From Gracilaria domingensis (taxonomy: Eukaryota; Rhodophyta; Florideophyceae; Gracilariales; Gracilariaceae): a DNA stretch of 64,000 nt. Both the position numbers and the translations under genes were made by a program. Where the stretch lies: contig VCMS01000016.1 of assembly GCA_022539475.1 (NCBI GenBank), positions 248,001-312,000 on the forward strand, read 5' to 3'. The notes under the pieces were generated by a model. It was not told where the DNA came from, ran no database searches, and was given only the letters and a program-made list of their open reading frames with translations. Each line of letters starts with the position of its first letter. The first letter of the stretch is position 1. Below are positions 31,031 to 38,661 of the stretch, one piece after another.

Positions 31031-31455
31031 GGCGTCGGTATATTGTCAAAATTATTAATTAGCTGATCGATGCTCGCTGATTTGGGCTGGCAAGCAAGTG
31101 GCGGCAGCGTTGGAGGCGAATCAAGAATTTTACTAAACTAGCTTGATGTTCGTTTTATTGCAATAACACACGGTGTAGCATTACGCAGATAGCCGAGCAA
31201 CAAGCGCCGAGTATTGGGTTTAACAAGAGATGCTGTACAGTATGCAGGGCGGTGGTGCAAATTTAGGTGCGTCCGTGCCTCATCATCAAAGGCAGACGGC
31301 GTCACGAGGAAAGCAACAGCGGAGGAATCCTCTCTTTATTAAAGAGTGAGAGTGTATATTCCGAAAGTGTCATAATCGATATTTTGAAGCGACGCGCATG
31401 GTGTGCTTGTTTAGGTAAGTTGTACTGCTACGGCTGCAGCCGGTAAGTGTCGAGG

Positions 31456-32430
31456 TCACGACGACGTGACAAACACATTGCGCACGCCCGCCATCCTTTT
31501 GCCCACAAAGCGGCACAGCCGCAAGCTGGGGTCCACGTACGTCACGTCCACCAGCCCCGAGGGGTCGAAAAACTCGAGCGGCAGCGCGAGCTGCATCTCG
31601 CTCACCAGCGGCCGCAAATCGGGCGGCAGCTGGTTGCGCTTGCCGTCGGCGCGCGGCAGGAACTTGACCACGTGCTCCTTGAGCTCGAGGCTGAGGCGGC
31701 TCGGCGACACGAACTGATACGAGCACACGATGCGAATGGACGCCTGCTCCAGCGCCGCGCCCTGCCGGTCCGGCAGCGTGAACAGCGCGTGGTTGACCAG
31801 CCGCCTCTCCGCCGGCTGCACCAGCTGCCCCATGCTGCGAATGCGCACGCTGCCGCGCGTGCCGGTGCGCGTGGACGAGAACAGCAGCGTCCACGCGCCG
31901 GCGATGGCCATCTCGGTGAACTCGCGCGTGACGGGCGCGACGGCGGCGGCCTCCAGCCGCCGAATGAGCGTCTCCGCCTCGCGCAGCTGCGCGGCGTCGT
32001 TGACCAGCGCGGCCAGCACGCGCAGCAGGCGGCGCCTGACGCGCGGCGCGTCGGCCGGCGCGCGCAGCGGCTGCGCGCCGTCGTCGGCGCGCGCGCCGCG
32101 CCGCGCCGCGCCGTTGCGCGCGTGCATGCGCGCCGCCGCCGCCGGCGCGGCGCGCGCGCAGCGCGCGGCGCACGGCGGCGCGATGCGCGGCGCGGGCGGC
32201 GGCGCGGGCGGCCGGAAGGCGGCGGCGGCGGCGAACCTCGGCGACATGCGGGCAGATGGCGGGCGCGCGCGCCGCCCACCGCGGCCGCGGCGCGCGCGCA
32301 TCTCGGCCGGCGCGCGCGCGCGCGCGAGAGGCGCGCCGCGCGCGCGCCAGCGCGCACAGCTGTAAACGGCGCGCGCGGCGTGACGGCGAGCGGCGGCGCG
32401 GAAGGCGGCGCGCGCGCGCGGTAAAATCAT
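31456..32430 (-). CDS. Plastid lipid-associated protein (fibrillin/PAP family)
   Basis: 324 residues if the ATG at 32430 is used; later in-frame ATGs exist, so the start is uncertain. Residues 1-125 are Arg/Ala/Pro-rich and include the presumed plastid transit peptide. The PAP/fibrillin domain occupies about 135-324: an N-terminal helix (ALVNDAAQLREAETLIRRLE), then the family start IAGAWTLLFSSTRTGTRGSV, beta-barrel strands (IRIVCSYQFVSPSRLSLEL) and the C-terminal DVTYVDPSLRLCRFV with VGKRMAGVRNVFV. The family binds lipids and isoprenoids in plastoglobules and thylakoids, and includes plastoquinone-related members. Codons are extremely GC-rich, like the two genes to the right. It is divergent from the histidine-repeat gene; the starts are 196 bp apart. 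Confidence 0.85.
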   Translation of the reverse strand: MILPRARAAFRAAARRHAARAVYSCARWRARGAPLARARAPAEMRARRGRGGRRARPPSARMSPRFAAAAAFRPPAPPPAPRIAPPCAARCARAAPAAAARMHARNGAARRGARADDGAQPLRAPADAPRVRRRLLRVLAALVNDAAQLREAETLIRRLEAAAVAPVTREFTEMAIAGAWTLLFSSTRTGTRGSVRIRSMGQLVQPAERRLVNHALFTLPDRQGAALEQASIRIVCSYQFVSPSRLSLELKEHVVKFLPRADGKRNQLPPDLRPLVSEMQLALPLEFFDPSGLVDVTYVDPSLRLCRFVGKRMAGVRNVFVTSS

Positions 32431-32494
32431 TCAAAGCGTGCGCGGCACGCGCGCGGCGTCGCGCGTACCGAACGCGCGCGCGCGCGCGGCGCGC

Positions 32495-32495
<1 letters not shown>

Positions 32496-32546
<51 letters not shown>
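32496..32546 (+). repeat. CGG trinucleotide repeat, about 17 units
   Basis: Perfect CGG array between the divergent fibrillin and histidine-repeat genes. It belongs to the promoter or 5' UTR of one of them. The same triplet recurs at 32791, 34134 and 34668. Confidence 0.95.
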
Positions 32547-32549
<3 letters not shown>

Positions 32550-32626
32550 GCGGCGCGCATAAAGCGCGGGCGCGGTGCGCGCGCGCGGCGCGCTCGCGCG
32601 CGCGGGGGGCGGACGGCGCGCACACG

Positions 32627-32786
32627 ATGGCGGAGAGCGCGCGCTCCTGCACGGTGGCGCCGTCGCGCGCGGCGACGGTGCCGTCGCCGCCGCTGCTGCG
32701 GCGCGTCATTGCCAAGCAGCAGCACCACCGGCTGCCCGCGCCGCCGCGCCGCGCGCGGCGCTACCTGCGGCTCGTGGCGCCGCCGC

Positions 32787-32825
<39 letters not shown>

Positions 32826-34132
32826 GCGACCTCAAGCTGCCGCCGATTGCGCTGCCCGGCTCGCAGCGCGCGTCGCGCGCGGTGGCGCACCACGCCGTCT
32901 CGCACGCGCTGTCGCACGGCGCGTCGCGCGCCGCGTGCCACCGAGCGCCGCACTCTGTTGCTGTGGCGCATGGCGGCTGCCACCCCGTCGCGCAGTCCGC
33001 CCCACACGCTGCATCGTACGCCGCGGCGCATCGTGTCGCGCACCCCGTCTCGCAGGCGGTCAGCCGTGCCGTTTCACGGCCGCTGTCGCACGCCGTCTCG
33101 CACGCCGTCTCGCACGCCGTCTCGCACGCTTTCCCGCAGTCTGCCACGCATCCCGTTTCGCACGCGGCGAGCCACGCGCTGTCGCACGCGGTTTCACACC
33201 CCGTTTCACACGCGGTTTCACACGCCGTCTCACACGCGGTTTCACACCCCGTTTCACACGCCGTGTCGCACGCCGTGTCGCACGCCGCCGCCTCGCACGC
33301 GGCGCCCTACTCTGTGGCGCAGCGCATGGCGCCGCCGCCGCCGCCGCAGCACGCGTATCGTCGCGCGCCTCACTACGCGCCTGCGCGCGTGCCCGCGTCG
33401 TTGGCGTCTACCGCGCTGCCGCCGCCACCGCGCCGGCTGTCGCTCCCGCCGGCGCCGACGCCGACGCCGGCGCCTCAGCGCACGTACATGGCGCCGCCTC
33501 GCTCGTCGCACCAACTGTACACTGCGCCGGCGGCGCAGCCGAGCCGGCCGTCGCGCGTGTACTGGACGGCGGCCGCTGGCGCGTACAACGGCGGCGCGGC
33601 GGTGGCGCACGCCGCCGTCGAGCCGCAGGCGCAGCCGCAGGCGTACAAGCGGCCGCGGACGGGCGGCGCGTACTGCGGCGCGTCGTCCAACGAGCGCGTG
33701 CAGATCAGCAACCTGACGTCGCGCGACGCGGGCGGCGGCGGCGCGTGCGACGGCGGCGCGTGCGACGGCGGCGCGCGCGAGGCGGCGCGGCTGTACGACG
33801 CGCGGCGCGTGCAGCTGACGCGCGACAAGGAGATGGAGAAGATCCAGGCGAGCGCGGCGTGCAAGGCGCGCGTGAAGATGAACCTGCGCGGGCGCACCAA
33901 GATCGAGCAGTGGCTGGGCAGCGAGCAGGTGGTGACGCGCGCGACGGCGCTGCTGGCGCGGCTGTTTGCGCTGGACGCGGCGATCCTGTCGTGCGACGCG
34001 GCCGAGCGCAAGGCGGGCGTGGAGAAGATGAGCAACGAGCAGCTGCGGCTGCTGGAGGCGCTCATGAACCGGCTGGCGCACAAGGGCGGCTACGCGAGCT
34101 GGCTGCTGCTCACGTCGCAACTGCTGCCGTGA
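32627..34132 (+). CDS. Histidine tetrapeptide-repeat protein (HAVS repeats), unknown
   Basis: 501 residues from the ATG at 32627; the frame is open further upstream only because of the CGG array. Residues 55-65 are a run of 11 Pro coded by GCC repeats. About 84-226 is a tetrapeptide array, unit H-A/P-V-S, nearly perfect in the middle (HAVSHAVSHAVS, from about 33085 to 33300) and decayed at both ends, placing His at every fourth position. A Pro/Ala/Tyr-rich region follows, with a basic patch KRPRTGG. The C-terminal 120 residues (about 380-501) are a charged helical domain (KEMEKIQASAACKARVKMNLR; EQVVTRATALLARLFALDAAI) that looks folded and is probably the functional core. No family is recognised. 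His at i, i+4 can bind transition metals on a helix; that is inference. The ABC gene follows 208 bp downstream on the same strand. Confidence 0.72.
32791..32824 (+). repeat. GCC repeat coding poly-Pro
   Basis: About 11 GCC units read as a proline run inside the histidine-repeat gene. Confidence 0.9.
32880..33305 (+). repeat. 12-bp coding tandem repeat (HAVS array)
   Basis: Roughly 35 tandem 12-base units around CACGCCGTCTCG. Central units are nearly identical, with CACCCCGTTTCA variants; flanking units have drifted. Codon frame is kept throughout. The pattern suggests growth by slippage or unequal exchange in the centre. Confidence 0.9.

Positions 34133-34133
<1 letters not shown>

Positions 34134-34172
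<39 letters not shown>
34134..34172 (+). repeat. CGG trinucleotide repeat, about 13 units
   Basis: Begins two bases after the stop codon of the histidine-repeat gene, hence in its 3' UTR or the leader of the ABC gene. Confidence 0.95.
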
Positions 34173-34340
34173 GGACCGCCGTGCGTCTTGTCTCGTCAGT
34201 GACGACTGATCGCCGCCATGGACGCAAACGAACACGTTTGATGAATGTTGATCTCAACGGTTTACGTAAAAAACAAAACGCCCAAGCTCTCAGAGAGACA
34301 GCGCCGTACCTTTGTACGCACTCCTCTCATCAGCACCACC

Positions 34341-34664
34341 ATGCTGCGCGTCGACGCCGTCAGCGTCACGTTCGCGTCCGGCGCCGCGCTGCGCCCGCTG
34401 TCGCTGCGCGTCGCGCCCGCCGAGATCGTGTTCCTGCGCGGCCCCAGCGGCGCCGGCAAGACCACCGCGCTGCGCTGCATCGCCAACCTGCTGCCGCTGC
34501 AGCGCGGCGCCGTCACGCTGGCCGGCCGCGCGCCGCGCCACACCGGCTTTGCGCGCTGGCGCCGCCGCGTCATGTACGTGCCGCAGCACCGCGTCGCGCT
34601 GCGCGGCACGCCGGCCGAGCTGCTCGCGCGCGCGCTGGCGTTCCGCGCCGCGCGGCAGCCCGGC

Positions 34665-34710
<46 letters not shown>

Positions 34711-35118
34711 GCGCGCTGCAGCAGTACGTGGCCGTGTGCGCGTCCATGGGGCTCTCGGCGCGCCAGGTGTGCGGCCAGCAGTGGGCTGAGTTATCGGGAG
34801 GTAAGTGATGAAAGCGCTTCCGCGCGCGCTTCTGCTGGCTATCCAACTAACATGTTGTTTGCTGAAAATGAAAAAGGGCAGGCGCAGCGCGCGCTGGTGG
34901 CGTTGTGTGTTGCGCTTCGGCCGGAGGTGTTGCTGCTCGACGAGCCGTCCAGCAGCTGCGACGAGCAGTCCACGCTGCTGATGGAACGCGCCATCAAGCG
35001 CGCCAACATCGCCGTCGTGTGGGTCTCGCACGACGCGGCGCAGGCGCAGCGCGTGGGCGCGCGCGTCGTGGACATGCTTCCACCTGGGCCGTGCGACAAG
35101 AGCTCACATGCTTTTTAG
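34341..35118 (+). CDS. Stand-alone ABC ATPase, FetA/STAR1-like, one intron
   Basis: Exons 34341-34800 and 34877-35118 give 233 residues. The 76-nt intron (GTAAGT...AAAAAG) interrupts the signature motif: splicing restores LSGGQAQRALVALCVAL. All ATPase motifs are present: Walker A GPSGAGKTT, Q-loop MYVPQ, signature LSGGQ, Walker B VLLLDEP, D-loop region SSSCDEQS and H-loop VWVSHD. Length and the blocks YVPQ..ALRGTPAELL and IAVVWVSHDAAQAQRVG fit the single-domain family of bacterial FetA (YbbL) and plant STAR1, which pairs with a separate membrane subunit (FetB/STAR2) in iron export or aluminium tolerance. No membrane partner is in the window. A run of 14 Pro sits in the helical subdomain between Q-loop and signature, which is unusual. 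Confidence 0.88.
34668..34710 (+). repeat. CCG repeat coding poly-Pro in the ABC ATPase
   Basis: About 14 triplets, read as prolines between Q-loop and signature motif. Confidence 0.95.
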
Positions 35119-35552
35119 AAACGAACAACACTTGCTGAATCAGCGCGCATCTCACACACCAAAAGCTGCGCCTGATCATCATGCTGCCCCGCTGCAGCTC
35201 GCGTGCCTCCCACGCCGTGTCACGCACAATCACTCTCTAGCTAGAGTTGGCAAGCTTGCGCTCAACAATCTTTCTCCCCCAACTTCACCTTGCCCGCGCT
35301 ACACGTTGCTTCACTCTCGCGCCGCCATACACACTGTGATTTCACATACCCCAATGCGAGTGCTACAGCAATAAAAAAAAAAAAAGGGAGACAAACAAAC
35401 GCCTCTTGCGACTAGATACCAGGGGTAGCGTTCTAGTATGATACATGCTGCAACGCAACACATTTACCTCTGCCAAGTTACATCAGCCCCCATCACACAC
35501 GCTCCAAGCGAAAAAAGCACACTGCTTGTTGCATACTACAGCACGTACAGTA
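35119..35552. other. Convergent spacer
   Basis: About 430 bp between the ABC and EGY genes, with a 13-base A-run near 35372-35384. GC content drops sharply here relative to the island on the left. No gene is seen. Confidence 0.5.
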
Positions 35553-37844
35553 TCATACTGTCCCAAAGAACTTGCATGCCGGATACGGCAACAAGATGCC
35601 AATCATCACAACCATAAACAAATAGCCCACAATCGTGCGAAGCGCGTTTGGTTCCGTGATCTCGTCCTTTGATGGCCGATCGATGCTCCACGGCCCAAAC
35701 GACATCGCCGCCAGGTACATGATCAGGTACGGCGTCTTTGAGCTTGCTAAAAGTAGAAACAACATCGTCACACGAGAAGCCGTCATCGCCGTTTTTCTAC
35801 CGTACAGCGCGCCGATGATTCTTCCACCATCCAGCTGCCGAATGGGCAGCAGGTTGAGCGCCGCAATCGTGAGACAGTTGGCCCCGATCACAGCCAATGG
35901 ATGCAGACCTATTAAAGAGCGCCCGTAATCCACCAGAATCTTCCCGTCTGGCACAAACTGCGTCAGATAGCCCATGATCACCGAGCCAGACACCACAGAC
36001 ATGGGAACGGCGATCACTGACGAAAATGTTGTAGACAGCCGAAGTCCAACGATGAGACAGATCGACGACAGAGTCACCATAGTTACCATTCCCGCCAACG
36101 CGATGTCGAACAATGCGGAGCGAGACGGCGTTGGTGAAGCAATCTGCACTACCGCTCCAAACGTCCCGAGCTGATACGACGGCAAGAAAAACGGCAGCGC
36201 AACCCGTGTCTTGTGGCGCATGGCGACAAGCCGCTGCACCACTTGCGCTACGGCCACAATCATCATAACCGCAAAAGCAATGGTTACCGATGTTGTGGAC
36301 GGCAGGTCAAACAGTCTGTCGAGCATGTATTTTCGAGGGTGCGGACCGTGTACAGCGCGTATGTTTGCCCTCAGAATCGATGCGAAGAATCCACGCCCAA
36401 CACACGTTGAAATCGCCATCAACGCCACAATCAGAGACACCACCTTCTGACGAGCAGCTGGAGGCCTCTTGTCTCGCGCAGTTGGAACCACCACTACCAC
36501 AGGTCGATTATCTTCCTCTCCTTCTGCCAGGCACAGTGTATACTTCTCGCCCAGTCTATCCGAAAGCTTCTTCTCCAGTTTTGCCAATGTCGCCTTCGGT
36601 TCTCCCCTTAGGTTGCCTCGGAATATCAAACCACCAGGCATCGAAACCGTCTCTGTCGCAAAGAATGTTTCGGACCCGAAAATGAGACGGATCTCTGCCA
36701 CATCTCGCTGAGGAATGGTTATCATATCTGCGATGGCACTGTTCACTTCCGCCTCCTTCACCTTAGAAAGGGACACAGCTTCTTTCTCTCGCTCGGATTC
36801 TACCTTCTCATCATCCTCATCCCTTCCTTTGTCCGTTTGCACATCTTCTGGTGGCTGCTCACAAGCAACTTCGACGATGGCTTCTACTTCCTCCAACGAA
36901 TCAATTCGCTCCGGGATAACCTCAGCCTTCTCTTGACCACGCTTGCGCTGAGAATGGGTTTGTGCGTTTCGAGTGCCATCTACCTCGTCATTTTCTTCTT
37001 CCTTTCGTTTCCAAGGCAGTCTAAACCAGCGCTTTTCGCCCGGCTTATCGCTGTCACCTTCCTCACTTTCCTTGCTCCTAGGGGGTTGATATAATTCTCT
37101 CACACTTTCCTGGGCGATAGCATCCTGCGGTTTTTCCAACTCGGCGGGGACTTGTTCTTCGTCAGCCTTGTCATCACCTCCCTCGTCCTCCCTTCCATTT
37201 AGACTTTCCTTCATTTTTGAATTCTTTTCTGGATTCAGGCGAGGAGCAATGATTCTGGTCACGCTCTCAAAACGCTCTTGGAACGATACTTTCGCCAGCT
37301 TTTCTTTCTCCTCATTGCTTTCGCGCGATGCTTGTCTAGAATTGTCATCCTTGGAAGTCTTCCTCGCTTCCAAGTTCACGCTTGCAGCTCCATCTTCGGT
37401 TTTCTTATCTTTCTGCCACGGCCATTTGATGCCTTGATTGTTGCTCTCCTTTCTCCCAATCCGATTAGCTTCTGCTTTTCTTTCGTTGGCGCCACCGCTA
37501 CGGTCTCTTAATCGGAATCCATTCGCATTAGCACTAGCGTCAGTTTCCTCCCCCGTTTGACCTTCAGTCTTTTCTTCCTGTTTTGAGTTAAACCAGAGCT
37601 TCAAACCCGAAAACCATTGCTCACGGGTGCTTCCTTCATCTTTTGGACCTTTTGCCGAACATGTAGGCTGATAGTACACTGGAGCAAACCCTCTTCGTCT
37701 GTGCGGAGAGGTCAACCATGGACTCTTTAACGAGTGCATCATAGTGGCGGCACCGCATGGCTTCAACTTCCGTGAGTGCCATGACGTAGATAAACAAAAT
37801 GGAACAGAATAGGCGTAAACAGAGCTATACTCTTTCCGGTTCAT
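35553..37844 (-). CDS. EGY-family S2P homologue lacking the HExxH zinc motif
   Basis: 763 residues. The N-terminus (MNRKEYSSVYAYSVPF, then RRRGFAPVYY) is consistent with a plastid transit peptide. About 65-380 is a very charged Lys/Glu/Asp-rich region. About 385-470 is the EGY pre-membrane domain with its hallmark GNLR (IFRGNLRGEP). The C-terminal 280 residues hold seven or eight membrane helices. In active EGY1/2 the first metal motif is HExGH; here the aligned segment (VAVAQVVQRLVA, residues about 530-541) has AQVVQ, so both His and the Glu are lost. The later motif NLLPIRQLDGGR (about 664-675) is kept. Plant EGY3 is also a protease-dead homologue. The protein therefore probably sits in a plastid membrane as a non-proteolytic partner. 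Confidence 0.9.
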   Translation of the reverse strand: MNRKEYSSVYAYSVPFCLSTSWHSRKLKPCGAATMMHSLKSPWLTSPHRRRGFAPVYYQPTCSAKGPKDEGSTREQWFSGLKLWFNSKQEEKTEGQTGEETDASANANGFRLRDRSGGANERKAEANRIGRKESNNQGIKWPWQKDKKTEDGAASVNLEARKTSKDDNSRQASRESNEEKEKLAKVSFQERFESVTRIIAPRLNPEKNSKMKESLNGREDEGGDDKADEEQVPAELEKPQDAIAQESVRELYQPPRSKESEEGDSDKPGEKRWFRLPWKRKEEENDEVDGTRNAQTHSQRKRGQEKAEVIPERIDSLEEVEAIVEVACEQPPEDVQTDKGRDEDDEKVESEREKEAVSLSKVKEAEVNSAIADMITIPQRDVAEIRLIFGSETFFATETVSMPGGLIFRGNLRGEPKATLAKLEKKLSDRLGEKYTLCLAEGEEDNRPVVVVVPTARDKRPPAARQKVVSLIVALMAISTCVGRGFFASILRANIRAVHGPHPRKYMLDRLFDLPSTTSVTIAFAVMMIVAVAQVVQRLVAMRHKTRVALPFFLPSYQLGTFGAVVQIASPTPSRSALFDIALAGMVTMVTLSSICLIVGLRLSTTFSSVIAVPMSVVSGSVIMGYLTQFVPDGKILVDYGRSLIGLHPLAVIGANCLTIAALNLLPIRQLDGGRIIGALYGRKTAMTASRVTMLFLLLASSKTPYLIMYLAAMSFGPWSIDRPSKDEITEPNALRTIVGYLFMVVMIGILLPYPACKFFGTV

Positions 37845-38004
37845 ATGTGAGGGAGCAATCGCCGAGAATCAGACATGCGTGGATCCAGATAAAAGTCGTG
37901 CGCTCGCCAAATAAGAGCAAATATTGTTACCCACTTTTACCCCCAACGAATTCCGCGGACTTGGATCACTGCTTCATGAGAAACTTGAAAGAAAGCAATT
38001 CCAA

Positions 38005-38325
38005 TCACGCAAACAGCTCCTTGCTCTGCTCACAAGCGAACAAAACTGTGACACAAATGTAATCGTCTTGCAAGAAATCTGCGAGGGAAGCGTCGTGTGA
38101 GATGTACGGCTGGCAGTCCGTGCACAGCAGCCGTCGGCTGCTGTGCACGGACGGCCATCCGCAGTGGGGCCCCTTGGCCTCTGGGAGCTGTTGATGGCGC
38201 CCAAAAAATTGTGGAATTTGGTTTCCAAGTCGAGAGCACTGCTGCTTTGCGGATAGTGACGCCATATCAGATGCCGACCCATCGAACGGGAGCGGCCAAG
38301 CCAGCACAGCTTTTCCGGACTCCAT
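38005..38325 (-). CDS. Possible small protein spanning a palindrome
   Basis: A 106-codon frame from the ATG at 38325: MESGKAVLAWPLPFDG at the start, then PHCGWPSVHSSRRLLCTDCQ and SLADFLQDDYICVTVLF near the end. Composition is more protein-like than in the other two frames, and two Cys pairs (PHCG, CTDC) might suggest a small metal site. The 37-bp palindrome codes for the residues between them. No family is recognised, and the region overlaps the presumed promoters of two real genes. It may equally be chance or a decayed exon. Confidence 0.25.
   Translation of the reverse strand: MESGKAVLAWPLPFDGSASDMASLSAKQQCSRLGNQIPQFFGRHQQLPEAKGPHCGWPSVHSSRRLLCTDCQPYISHDASLADFLQDDYICVTVLFACEQSKELFA
38116..38152. 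repeat. Perfect palindrome, 18-bp arms, one-base centre
   Basis: GTCCGTGCACAGCAGCCG (38116-38133) and CGGCTGCTGTGCACGGAC (38135-38152) are exactly complementary with a single T between. This is the longest such structure found in the window. It could extrude as a cruciform or form a strong RNA hairpin on either strand. Confidence 0.95.
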
Positions 38326-38661
38326 AATGAAGGTAGCCTGCTTCGAAGCCGGGAGAGAATTCTCACCAGTAGCGCCTTCATTCTGCACGGCTGCTTACAA
38401 AGATCGCTCTCATAGTTTCAGCAGATTTCTGCTGAGCCTTCATACGGCCGGTGATTTGAAGCTTTAAACACATCGGTAACCTAACTTGTTTCAGCCCAAC
38501 ATTTTGTTTTCTTTTCAGGTCATCGAAACGTCTTTGATGATAGAAGTACCCAAAGGGTACAAAGGTACATTTACACGGTATTGAACCGTAACATACTGAC
38601 TTCAGAATAGGAATTGGGCGCCAACGAGTCGAGACGATTTGCTTCTCTTCCAAAACGTGAT

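Larger units (their letters stand above)
29906..31455. other. Gene-free gap with G-tract and palindrome
   Basis: About 1.5 kb. Composition falls to A/T-rich near 30330-30480. It contains GT-rich stretches (30765-30790), a run of 19 G at 30927-30945 and a 21-bp palindrome at 31010-31030. No coding frame is supported; short frames lack any recognisable content. Confidence 0.5.
37845..38661. promoter_or_regulatory. Divergent gap between EGY homologue and PRP28
   Basis: About 820 bp between divergent starts. It contains a strong palindrome (38116-38152) lying inside a small minus-strand frame (38005-38325), listed separately. A pyrimidine-rich stretch ending TTCTTTTCAG near 38508-38518 could be a splice acceptor in a PRP28 leader. 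Confidence 0.4.

Noticed and set aside
31370-33043. 557-codon arginine-rich frame on the minus strand
   Set aside because: Composition artefact of the GC-rich island; it overlaps the fibrillin gene in another frame and has no domain content.
32880-33305. Short regular repeats as a CRISPR array
   Set aside because: Units are contiguous 12-mers in coding frame with no spacers, in a eukaryotic gene.
32256-33716. 486-codon arginine-rich frame on the plus strand
   Set aside because: Shadow of the GC-rich island and of the HAVS repeat in another frame.
33254-34120. 288-codon minus-strand frame
   Set aside because: Antisense of the histidine-repeat gene, Arg-rich throughout.
32575-34209. 544-codon Ala/Arg-rich frame on the plus strand
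   Set aside because: Shadow of the histidine-repeat gene; no ordered region, unlike the chosen frame.
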